A stretch of DNA of 5,050 bases from JADHUC01 sp964617665 (GCA_964617665.1 CAZUAH010000823.1:1-5050), one strand, 5' to 3'. Shown: positions 1 to 5,050, numbered from the stretch's first letter. Numbers and translations: made by a program. The notes: generated by a model from the sequence alone, not told the origin.

Positions 1-207
1 GGGGGGGTTCTCGGCACCGACAAATAAAGTAATTTTTACACTACCTTTCCCGGCTGGAAGCCTATCCCACGAGGAAGAGTCTGCAACTACGGGGTGAACG
101 ACCGCGGCATGCGGGCTCCCATATTCCCATCGGCGATGTCCAAACAGTCCAATATTATCGTACCGCCCCGTCGTCAACGGTAACGGTGCAAGACTCTACG
201 CTTTGAT

Positions 208-212
208 GGAGG
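208..212 (+). promoter_or_regulatory. Ribosome binding site deciding the esterase start
   Basis: GGAGG lies 8 bases before the ATG at 221. The longer in-frame starts (TTG at 203, ATG at 206) overlap or precede this site and have no comparable purine tract. The site therefore favours the start at 221, which also puts a clean signal peptide at the N-terminus. Confidence 0.7.
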
Positions 213-220
213 ACCATGCC

Positions 221-1516
221 ATGCAGCCGAGGAATACTCGCCGCCCACTCGCCAGCCCATCGCTAGTCGCTGCCCTCTTAATCAGCATTTTCGCATCCTC
301 TATCGTCAACGCCCAGACGCCAAGGCCAATCGAAAAAACTCCCGCAAGCGAACGATGGAGCTATCACACTTCGCCCGATTGGACGCCGGCACTGATGAAG
401 GACCAGCACAAGTTCTCGCTCATTTCGCCGTTGGCAATGGAGGATGGCCAGCGGGTGTCGAGCCCGCAGACGTGGTATAGGGAACGCCGCCCGAAATTGA
501 TCAAGCAGTGGACCGAGATCCTGGGGAAATTTGGTCCGGCGGAAGCCGATCGGCAGTGGTTCGGGGATATCAGTCAAGTTGAGATCCGCAGCACGCAGAA
601 GCGGGAAGGGTACACGCGGATCGACTTGGGCATTCCGATCGAAAAGGACTTTATGCAGGATCACCTGCTGCTACTTCCGGAGGGGCAGGGACCGGGGCCT
701 TTCCCGGTGGTGATCGCTTGGACCTCGACGACTCCCGACTACACACGGCCGGAGCAGTGGTGGGGTGCCTGGTTGGCTCGTCGAGGATACGTTGTACTCA
801 CCAGTTGGTCGTTCATACGCCACTACCGCGACGGCGCGAACTATCGCAAACGAGCCAACGAGTTGGTTTACGAGCGATTTGGCCATTGGCTGCCCATGGC
901 CAAGATGGTGCACGATGTGCGGCGCGAGGTGGAGTATCTCCGAACACGGCCCGAGGTAGATGCCAGCCGGATCGGTTTCATTGGCTTCTCGTTGAGCGGC
1001 AAGACGGCACTTTATGTCGCTGCATTCGCACCAGAGATCACCGCCACCGTCGCAGTAGATCCCCACGTCGCGTTGCACGGCGCTACCAACTATCAAGACC
1101 CATGGTATCTCGACTGGAAACGCACGTTCCCCCACATACAGACCGACAATTACCCGTTGGCTGACCTGCGTGGGACGATTTGGAGCCTATTGGATCCTGA
1201 TCCGACGCGGCCCGGCTTCGAGCGGAATCACCATGAGCTAATGGCCTTATGCGCGCCGCGAGCCCTCTTGCTGATCGGCTGCAGCATGAACAAGCCATCG
1301 GCAGTCCATTCGGATGACATGCAGAGCTGGGGCTATTTCAACCGCGCCCGCGAGGTGTACGAGTTGCTGGGCATTCCGGAGAGAATTGAATTCTTCGCCA
1401 CCGACGAGGGCCACCGTGCCACCAGCCCTCGTATCGACGCCGCCTGGCAGAAGTTCTTCGACAGGTGGCTAAAGACAGATCCCATCGAATTCGCAGGTTA
1501 CGACGCGCTGCCGTAG
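221..1516 (+). CDS. Secreted alpha/beta-hydrolase, acetylxylan/glucuronoyl esterase-like
   Basis: This encodes a 431-residue exported hydrolase. Residues 1-31 form a signal peptide: a basic start with Arg7-Arg8, a hydrophobic stretch at about 14-28, and a likely cut after Val-Asn-Ala31. The mature part carries an alpha/beta-hydrolase fold. A strand-rich start at about 150-170 (PFPVVIAW) leads to the nucleophile elbow IGFSLSGK with Ser257. HELMALCAPRALLLIG lies near 345-360, and the C-terminal EGH gives the catalytic-base candidate His398. The elbow followed by GKTAL and the HELxALxAPR block resemble CE15 glucuronoyl esterases and related acetylxylan-esterase-like enzymes. Such enzymes cut ester bonds on plant or algal polysaccharides outside the cytoplasm. 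The catalytic acid cannot be assigned from sequence alone. The elbow has Ser rather than Gly at the fifth GxSxG position. The gene stands alone, and its neighbour on the right is convergent. The fold is secure; the exact substrate is not. Confidence 0.85.
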   Translation: MQPRNTRRPLASPSLVAALLISIFASSIVNAQTPRPIEKTPASERWSYHTSPDWTPALMKDQHKFSLISPLAMEDGQRVSSPQTWYRERRPKLIKQWTEILGKFGPAEADRQWFGDISQVEIRSTQKREGYTRIDLGIPIEKDFMQDHLLLLPEGQGPGPFPVVIAWTSTTPDYTRPEQWWGAWLARRGYVVLTSWSFIRHYRDGANYRKRANELVYERFGHWLPMAKMVHDVRREVEYLRTRPEVDASRIGFIGFSLSGKTALYVAAFAPEITATVAVDPHVALHGATNYQDPWYLDWKRTFPHIQTDNYPLADLRGTIWSLLDPDPTRPGFERNHHELMALCAPRALLLIGCSMNKPSAVHSDDMQSWGYFNRAREVYELLGIPERIEFFATDEGHRATSPRIDAAWQKFFDRWLKTDPIEFAGYDALP

Positions 1517-1663
1517 CCCGTACGCCCATCAGCATCGTTGGCCAACATGGAATAGCCCGCCGCCCAAGCCGCCGTAGAAACACGCAATTACTGGGGCAGT
1601 CGTTTCACCGACCATAGACCTCGACCTGGGAATGATCGGCACGAGATGGCCGCTCAACCCTGT

Positions 1664-2560
1664 TCAGTAGTGTCGCCATGTCTGCGCCGTTAGCCGTCGG
1701 AACCAGGGCTCGTCGATGATGGTCAACTCATGTTTGTCTGGGCCTTCCCACGTGAGGACGCCCATGCAGCCTGGCTCTACTTGCCCCTCGAATCGACCCA
1801 GAGCATTGGATTGGAAGTTCACGTCGTTGAACCAAGTGCACAACGTTGAACCGATACGGATCTGCGGGATCGGTTGTGTGTGATGTGCGTAGAAATGATA
1901 GGCCGGTCGGCAGAATTGTACGACTTCACCGATCAGGACAGAACTCCGATGGTCAGTCGCGGCCTCAGTGCCGCGCGGCGAGCTGTGCGTGAGAAGGATA
2001 TCGAAAGACGACCTGCGACGTAGGCGACTGGCAGCCTGACGGCTGACGCATCTCCCCAGCACCGGCGATTCTTGTTCGTCTTCCACCTCCTCAGCGCCTC
2101 CGAGAGCGGCGATTCTCAGCCCAGCGATCTCAGTAACCTCTCCACTACGAAGGTATTGCAGTCGCTGAAATACATCCACTGGTGCCAGAGCGGCGTTACT
2201 GGTGATCGTGCCCAGTAACTCGAAATCCTCGTGGTTTCCGTGACAGAAGATGACTGGGCACTCGACGGTGTTCAGATCCGAAGAGACGCCGTTGAGCGTT
2301 TTCTCCAAAAGCTCATCCGTTTTGGCCGGTTGGGGAAAAGCGAAGTAGTCCGCGAAGCCCAGTTCCTCGTTGTCCCGCTTCGCGTATTTCTTCGTGGCTT
2401 TGTCCAATCGCGTGATGTCCGGGAAGAATCCCAAGTCACCGCACTGAAGGACGCCATCTAGGTACGTACGGTGAGCCAGTTGCCACAGCCTGCAAAGCTG
2501 GAACATCAGTCGCAGGTGGCCGTGTGTGTCGCCGAAAATGGCGAGACGGACAGCGGACAT
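1664..2560 (-). CDS. Calcineurin-like metallophosphoesterase, debranchase-like
   Basis: This encodes a 298-residue cytoplasmic protein with no signal peptide. The dinuclear-metal motifs occur in order: GDTHGH (Asp11, His13), QCGDLGFFPD (Asp42), GNHED (Asn109, His110), LLTHSSPRG (His192) and AHHTQ (His226/His227). These are the classical metallophosphoesterase ligands, so phosphodiester or phosphomonoester hydrolysis is expected. The GNHE-to-GLRIAALGG stretch, the following DILLTHSSPRG and the long segment between Asp42 and GNHE resemble the layout of the eukaryotic lariat-debranching enzyme DBR1. The relationship is judged from memory and the substrate is unknown. The ATG at 2560 is chosen because the conserved first strand (VRLAIFGDTHG) begins right after it and an AGAGAGAA purine tract lies just upstream. 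A start at 2629 would add 23 residues that do not look like the family. The gene converges with the esterase and diverges from the WYL-like gene. Confidence 0.85.
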   Translation of the reverse strand: MSAVRLAIFGDTHGHLRLMFQLCRLWQLAHRTYLDGVLQCGDLGFFPDITRLDKATKKYAKRDNEELGFADYFAFPQPAKTDELLEKTLNGVSSDLNTVECPVIFCHGNHEDFELLGTITSNAALAPVDVFQRLQYLRSGEVTEIAGLRIAALGGAEEVEDEQESPVLGRCVSRQAASRLRRRSSFDILLTHSSPRGTEAATDHRSSVLIGEVVQFCRPAYHFYAHHTQPIPQIRIGSTLCTWFNDVNFQSNALGRFEGQVEPGCMGVLTWEGPDKHELTIIDEPWFRRLTAQTWRHY

Positions 2561-2800
2561 TGATGGATTCTCTCTTGTGAAATGGTCCCAATCAATCCTG
2601 GACACAGTTTGGAGAGCAAAGGTTCGCAAACGCCAGGATTGGTCGCGAAATATCCTGATTCAAGCCGAAGCTGCCACGATCCCCATAGAGTGCTTCATCA
2701 AAGATGGTCCAGAGACTCTCTCAAAGAATTCTCGTCGCCTGTGACCAGAGGTGTCACGACCGGTCGCGATACTTGGTGTAGTGACTCACGGACAACGTGC

Positions 2801-2805
2801 GGAGG
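2801..2805 (+). promoter_or_regulatory. Ribosome binding site of the WYL-like gene
   Basis: GGAGG stands 7 bases before the ATG at 2813. It fixes the start of the 81-residue protein, because the same frame is open further upstream to 2582 and would otherwise suggest a 158-residue product. Confidence 0.75.
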
Positions 2806-2812
2806 CGAAGAA

Positions 2813-3058
2813 ATGCGTCAGCTAATCTACAGAGCCATGCATCAGCCAGATGATCTGGTCGTCGAGTTCGACTACACGAACGCCAACGGGGTGGTGACCC
2901 ACCGAGTCGTTAGCCCCATCCGGTTTCTGGGCAAGGAGCGTTTTCTCGCTCTTTGCCTGAGCCGCGAAGAGCCCCGCCAATTCTACCTGAAACGTTGCGC
3001 AAACGTGGAACTGGAATTGGCGGCCAACTTCCTGATGCCCGTGGAGATGGCTGGCTAG
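2813..3058 (+). CDS. Stand-alone WYL-domain-like mini-protein
   Basis: This encodes 81 residues. The pattern is hydrophobic strand (LVVEFDYTN, 15-23), a turn with NGVVTHRVVSPIRF (25-38), a second strand block (FLALCLSREEPRQFYLKR, 44-61) and a last strand (ANVELEL). This matches the core of WYL domains, where 'I.F.Y..', 'R.v.P...' and 'R.F.l.ri' recur in the same order. WYL domains are small SH3-like beta-barrels that bind ligands or nucleic acid and usually sit behind an HTH domain in transcription regulators. Here no HTH or second domain is present. The protein is therefore either a ligand-binding module acting with a partner or a regulator that has lost its DNA-binding half. The literal W-Y-L triad is absent. 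A strong ribosome site supports the start. The neighbour to the left is divergent, and a hairpin-rich spacer follows. Confidence 0.7.
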   Translation: MRQLIYRAMHQPDDLVVEFDYTNANGVVTHRVVSPIRFLGKERFLALCLSREEPRQFYLKRCANVELELAANFLMPVEMAG

Positions 3059-3096
3059 GGTTAGACCTAGGCTCTATTCTCTAAACGAGGCAACGG

Positions 3097-3109
3097 GTCG
3101 CGTAGCGAC
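3097..3109. repeat. Short hairpin GTCGC-GTA-GCGAC
   Basis: A perfect 5-base stem with a 3-base loop lies 38 bases after the WYL-like stop codon. No T-run follows on either strand, so a classical terminator is not shown. It is the first of three hairpins in the spacer between two convergent genes. Confidence 0.4.
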
Positions 3110-3119
3110 ACCGACAGTC

Positions 3120-3163
3120 TTCTCTCCCCGGCCTTGCGGGGGGAGAGGGTTGGAGAGAGGGGG
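3120..3163. repeat. CTCTCCCC/GGGGAGAG intergenic palindrome, probably a dispersed repeat
   Basis: CTCTCCCC (3122-3129) pairs with GGGGAGAG (3140-3147). An alternative register pairs CCCCG (3126-3130) with CGGGG (3137-3141). A purine tail GGTTGGAGAGAGGGGG follows. When read through on the minus strand it gives the 'LSPTLSPRKAGE' type of peptide. I recognise this as a hallmark of dispersed intergenic palindromes in many high-GC bacteria and planctomycetes. It sits between two convergent genes and may end transcription from both sides. Only one copy is present in this window, so repetitiveness is inferred. Confidence 0.55.
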
Positions 3164-3188
3164 CTTTCGAAACAGGGCCTAGCCTTAT

Positions 3189-3211
3189 GCCCGGGCCAAC
3201 TTGGCCCAGGC
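3189..3211. terminator. Possible hairpin terminator of the Cys-rich gene
   Basis: GGGCCAA-C-TTGGCCC (3193-3207) is a perfect 7-base stem. After one mismatch it is extended by three more pairs to 3189/3211. It lies 37 bases beyond the stop of the minus-strand Cys-rich gene. No clear U-tract follows, so it could also be a transcript-stabilising stem. Confidence 0.35.
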
Positions 3212-3247
3212 CTGCGTCCGAGCACGGCCGTTCGTGAAATCAGCCCA

Positions 3248-3424
3248 TCAACAGCAGTCAGGCTTCCCCTCTGTATCTTCACCCTGCTGTTGACCTTTCA
3301 CCTTCATGGGCTGTCCGCAGCAAATGATGTTGCACGCGCACGTGGAATCACAGTCCTTGATGACCTTCAATTCGACACCACAATTGCCGCAGCACAGTAT
3401 CTGATCGACTTTGACAGGTTCCAT
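3248..3424 (-). CDS. 58-residue Cys-rich desulforedoxin-like protein
   Basis: This encodes a 58-residue soluble protein with ten cysteines, at 11, 12, 15, 25, 29, 31, 35, 36, 57 and 58. The core has CGNCG (12-16) followed by a VELKV strand and ends in NIICCGQPM (32-40). This matches the CxxCG...vkVL...CCGxxM layout of desulforedoxin and of the N-terminal domain of desulfoferrodoxin, in which four Cys bind one iron. By that alignment C12, C15, C35 and C36 are the metal ligands. Relative to desulforedoxin there is a roughly four-residue insertion carrying C25-x3-C29-x-C31, and a Gln/Glu-rich tail ends in Cys-Cys. No superoxide-reductase domain follows. The role may be electron transfer or metal handling (inferred). 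The start is secured by GGAGGTGA just upstream. The gene is antisense to a longer open frame on the plus strand, which has no credible start. Confidence 0.75.
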   Translation of the reverse strand: MEPVKVDQILCCGNCGVELKVIKDCDSTCACNIICCGQPMKVKGQQQGEDTEGKPDCC

Positions 3425-3429
3425 GGCTC

Positions 3430-3435
3430 ACCTCC
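3430..3435 (-). promoter_or_regulatory. Strong Shine-Dalgarno of the Cys-rich gene
   Basis: On the minus strand GGAGGT (running on as GGAGGTGA) stands 5 bases before the ATG at 3424. It is a near-perfect anti-16S match. It is the main evidence, besides the Cys pattern, that this very short frame is translated. Confidence 0.75.
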
Positions 3436-3503
3436 GTCTGGCGAATGGAAAACCGAAATTGACGTCTGCCTCAAATGCGGACCTTTCCACATTAGGTCAT
3501 TCC

Positions 3504-3512
3504 ATCATATCA
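3504..3512 (-). promoter_or_regulatory. Possible extended -10 promoter for the Cys-rich gene
   Basis: The minus strand reads TGATATGAT, a TGn extension followed by a five-of-six match to TATAAT, about 80 bases before the start codon. No good -35 box lies 16-18 bases upstream, as is usual for extended -10 promoters. Sigma-factor preferences of this organism are unknown, so this is tentative. Confidence 0.25.
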
Positions 3513-3724
3513 CGTGTCCCAAAAGACCGCACCTTGAGCATGAGCAGCAACAGGCATTCGCGGAACGACGGAGGGCCGTGGAACGCTGCCGCCGCCCACT
3601 GGTCGAATTACTAAGCCCGATGGAAGAATCCTTCGCCGCCGTTCCGAATGGCAATGGGCTTCACGAATAGCTTCCGCCCGCGTCTCGTGGGTGGTAGAGT
3701 GAGGATGTCAACCATTCAACTTTG

Positions 3725-3730
3725 GGCGGA
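3725..3730 (+). promoter_or_regulatory. Weak ribosome binding site of the membrane protein
   Basis: GGCGGA lies 7 bases before the ATG at 3738. It is an imperfect Shine-Dalgarno match but correctly spaced. An ATG at 3734 is in another frame. Confidence 0.45.
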
Positions 3731-3737
3731 CGAATGA

Positions 3738-4124
3738 ATGTCTGAAGGTCCTTACCGCTCGCCCCAACTGCCATCAGATGAAGATAATCGAGTCAAAGCC
3801 TCCACTCGTTCCCGGTCATGCAAGGTGGTTGATATTGGATCAGCCGTTGCACTCGCGACCATGATATTTCTTTCGCTCGTCACTTGGACTCATCTGGCGC
3901 TGTCGTTTTTTGGGGTGTCGCACTGGTGGTATCATCGGTCACCGTCCATTCGTGTCCTCTGGTTGCTTCCTTGGGCCGTGATCGCACTACTGCTCGCTGG
4001 GTGCATGACATATCGCGAAACGACAGGACGAAGATCGACATTAGATCTGGTTCTGTTCCTGATCCTACTTGCGGTGTTTCTTCTCGGCACACTCCTGTCT
4101 CTTGTGATGTTAGGTCCGAAGTAA
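3738..4124 (+). CDS. Small three-helix membrane protein, function unknown
   Basis: This encodes 128 residues. A polar N-terminal stretch of about 30 residues contains SEGPYRSPQLP and a basic patch (RVKASTRSRSCK). Three hydrophobic segments follow, at about 31-58, 71-91 and 102-124. The first loop is rich in Trp, Tyr and His (SHWWYHRSP), and the second is short and charged (YRETTGRRS). With a cytoplasmic basic N-terminus, the helices would place the WWYH loop outside and the C-terminus outside. The 'PYxSP' start is a motif often seen at the N-terminus of otherwise unrelated planctomycete membrane proteins, and this is the main taxonomic hint. No catalytic motif is visible and no family is recognised. 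The gene is alone on this strand and converges with sixA. Confidence 0.65.
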   Translation: MSEGPYRSPQLPSDEDNRVKASTRSRSCKVVDIGSAVALATMIFLSLVTWTHLALSFFGVSHWWYHRSPSIRVLWLLPWAVIALLLAGCMTYRETTGRRSTLDLVLFLILLAVFLLGTLLSLVMLGPK

Positions 4125-4170
4125 AGCTCGCTGCTTCGCCAACAATACATTAATCACACACTACCCAGCT

Positions 4171-4647
4171 TTACAGTAACAGCCTGGGCTGCATTAGAAA
4201 GGTTGCCTTCCAGCCGTCGTCCGTCCGCGTCAATTCCACCAAAGCACCTGCTTCCAGCGTCAACACTTGTTCCTCGGCGTTGCCAGTGATCAGCACGGCG
4301 GCCAGACGCTCCAGAAACGGCAAATGTCCGACCAACATGATGCCGAACTGCTCGTGCTCGAGCGTGCCAACGAGAGAGGCGACGGCGTCGTTCGGGGCCA
4401 GCCCCGAAGCCGCCATGGCCGGCGTGCCCAGATGCTCGGCGAAGATCTCCGCCGTCTGCTGGGCTCGGAGCTTGCCGCTGTGCCGGATTTCGCCGACCTG
4501 TATGCCGGCGGCAACCGCCCAGGCAGCCATTTTCGTCACGTCCGTACGGCCAGCGTCTGTCAGACCTCGTTCGGGGTCTTCATGCTTGGGCTTCGCATCA
4601 CCGTGACGCAGAAGATAGACGCGGGGATGGATCTGTGAGTCGGTCAT
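4171..4647 (-). CDS. sixA: Phosphohistidine phosphatase SixA
   Basis: This encodes 158 residues, the usual size of SixA, a stripped-down histidine phosphatase of the phosphoglycerate-mutase superfamily. Visible motifs are LLRHGDA (Arg14, His15 as nucleophile), the SixA-typical RGLTDAGR (27-34), the HSGKLRAQQTAEIF block (56-69, Arg61) and LVGHLPFLERL with the second catalytic His108. It removes phosphate from phosphohistidine on signalling or PTS proteins in the cytoplasm. The start at 4647 is preferred over the ATG at 4689. It has GAGGA 7 bases upstream, the conserved strand begins at residue 9, and the longer form would overlap the preceding gene. It lies 38 bases behind a PTS EIIA gene on the same strand, so co-transcription is likely. 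That context fits SixA acting on a PTS phosphorelay. Confidence 0.93.
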   Translation of the reverse strand: MTDSQIHPRVYLLRHGDAKPKHEDPERGLTDAGRTDVTKMAAWAVAAGIQVGEIRHSGKLRAQQTAEIFAEHLGTPAMAASGLAPNDAVASLVGTLEHEQFGIMLVGHLPFLERLAAVLITGNAEEQVLTLEAGALVELTRTDDGWKATFLMQPRLLL

Positions 4648-4654
4648 TGTGCAG

Positions 4655-4659
4655 TCCTC
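4655..4659 (-). promoter_or_regulatory. Ribosome binding site of sixA
   Basis: The minus strand has GAGGA 7 bases before the ATG at 4647. This site supports the shorter sixA start. The TGA that would end a +1-shifted reading of the upstream EIIA gene (4658-4660) overlaps this site. Confidence 0.6.
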
Positions 4660-4685
4660 ACTGTCGTCGCCTTGCTGTTTCGCCG

Positions 4686-5024
4686 TCACTCAGACCGGTG
4701 ACCATCGTAGTGCCGAACAGCCCTGGTCAGAGATTCCAGCATCCGCAGTTGATCACCAGGCCGATCTGGTGGAGAAATCAACAGGAAGATCAGATGCACA
4801 AGTTCGCCGTCAAGGCTGCCAAAATCGACCCCGGACTTGGACCGACCGATCGCCCCCGTGAAGTCCGTCACCGCCTTGTGTTTTGCGTGTGGGATCGCTA
4901 TTCCGTTGCCGATACCCGTCGATCCCAGCTCTTCCCGCGCCACCACCGCGGTCACCACATCGTCTTGATGGTCAGTCGGTATCCTACCGGACGACACCAG
5001 TCCGGCGGCCCAGATTCTCTTCAC
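4686..5024 (-). CDS. PTS EIIA domain (PtsN/fructose type), possibly frameshifted at both ends
   Basis: The open frame encodes 112 residues, while EIIA domains of the fructose/nitrogen type usually have about 145-160. The core is clear: REELGSTGIGNGIAIPHAKH (30-49) with the phospho-accepting His46 in IPHA, then SGVDFGSLDGELVHLIFLL and ISPPDRPGDQLRMLESLTR. The protein takes phosphate from HPr/NPr on His46 and passes it to a transporter or uses it in regulation. At the N-terminus the start is a GTG with no ribosome site, an in-frame TGA lies 12 bases earlier, and the usual first 30-40 residues are missing. At the C-terminus, family similarity stops at about residue 99. The +1 frame from 4720 continues in a family-like way (LFGTTMV..GLSDGETA) to a stop at 4658. 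The gene may be a decaying copy, a compact variant, or affected by sequence errors. It lies directly upstream of sixA. Confidence 0.8.
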   Translation of the reverse strand: MKRIWAAGLVSSGRIPTDHQDDVVTAVVAREELGSTGIGNGIAIPHAKHKAVTDFTGAIGRSKSGVDFGSLDGELVHLIFLLISPPDRPGDQLRMLESLTRAVRHYDGHRSE

Positions 5025-5050
5025 GATTGGGGATCATTTTGAGGGACTCC

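Larger units (their letters stand above)
3425..3737. other. Divergent intergenic spacer without a convincing gene
   Basis: These 313 bases separate the minus-strand Cys-rich gene from the plus-strand membrane protein and should hold promoters for both. A plus-strand frame stays open through 3434-3670 and reads with a CLKCG and many Arg/His/Glu residues. It has no ATG, GTG or TTG start within the spacer and otherwise runs antisense through the Cys-rich gene, so it is not called. A ten-codon mini-frame (3705-3737) abuts the membrane-protein start. Confidence 0.5.

Noticed and set aside
2..97. Frame open from the left edge to a TGA at 95-97, possibly the tail of an upstream gene
   Set aside because: Only 31 codons are visible with no recognisable motif. 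Another frame also ends near 27, so neither can be supported.
153..158. TATTAT as a -10 box for the esterase
   Set aside because: No acceptable -35 element lies at the right distance, and the surrounding leader is not otherwise promoter-like.
718..1164. Open frames inside the esterase on both strands
   Set aside because: They are Arg/His-rich shadow translations within a gene that has a signal peptide and catalytic motifs.
2757..2766. Perfect palindrome CGACCGGTCG upstream of the WYL-like gene
   Set aside because: Ten bases of GC-rich palindrome is expected by chance at this composition, and no second copy was seen to suggest an operator.
2582..2812. Upstream extension of the WYL-like frame
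   Set aside because: The added 77 residues show no family pattern, and the GGAGG at 2801 selects the ATG at 2813.
3134..3670. 178-codon plus-strand open frame across the repeat and the Cys-rich gene
   Set aside because: Its only start is a TTG inside the intergenic palindrome, and it runs antisense to the Cys-rich gene, which has a strong ribosome site and a recognisable Cys motif. The 3434-3670 part has a CLKCG but no start codon.
4121..4174. Inverted repeat GTAAAGCT / AGCTTTAC between the convergent membrane-protein and sixA genes
   Set aside because: The stem is only 8 bases with a 38-base loop and no T-run. It is too weak to call a terminator.
4267..4638. Plus-strand open frames antisense to sixA
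   Set aside because: They are shadows of a high-GC gene with unmistakable SixA motifs and show no domain pattern of their own.
4648..4689. Longer sixA start at 4689
   Set aside because: It would add 14 polar residues ahead of the conserved strand, overlap the EIIA stop codon, and ignore the well-placed GAGGA before 4647.

Overview
The window reads as part of a chromosome with roughly 55-58% G+C from a planctomycete-type bacterium. This assignment is an inference. It rests on a mosaic of short, loosely spaced genes on alternating strands, a small membrane protein starting with a 'PYRSP' motif like the 'NPYxSP' N-termini common in planctomycete membrane proteins, a free-standing WYL-like mini-protein, a PTS IIA domain of the 'ISPPDRPGD' type, and a purine/pyrimidine-rich 'LSPTLSPR'-type intergenic palindrome. 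No rRNA, tRNA, CRISPR array, transposase or phage gene was seen.

Layout, left to right. Bases 1-220 are mostly non-coding leader. A secreted alpha/beta-hydrolase of the acetylxylan/glucuronoyl-esterase type (221-1516, +) follows. It converges on a calcineurin-like metallophosphoesterase (1664-2560, -) whose motif order recalls RNA lariat-debranching enzymes. A 252-base divergent spacer separates that gene from an 81-residue WYL-like protein (2813-3058, +). Bases 3059-3247 hold several hairpins, including a repeat-like palindrome, between this gene and a convergent 58-residue cysteine-rich protein (3248-3424, -) that is easily missed because it is so short. Its Cys pattern matches the desulforedoxin / desulfoferrodoxin N-terminal iron site. 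After a 313-base divergent spacer comes a three-helix membrane protein of unknown function (3738-4124, +). The right end holds a minus-strand pair transcribed right to left: a PTS EIIA domain gene (4686-5024, with signs of broken ends) followed 38 bases later by sixA phosphohistidine phosphatase (4171-4647).

Working together: the clearest functional unit is EIIA-sixA. A phosphohistidine-carrying PTS protein lies directly upstream of a phosphohistidine phosphatase, which fits the known role of E. coli SixA as a phosphatase acting on the nitrogen-related PTS. The remaining genes look like independent single-gene units. The most notable new items are the Cys-rich mini-protein, the sixA/EIIA pairing with its apparently frameshifted EIIA, and the debranchase-like phosphoesterase.
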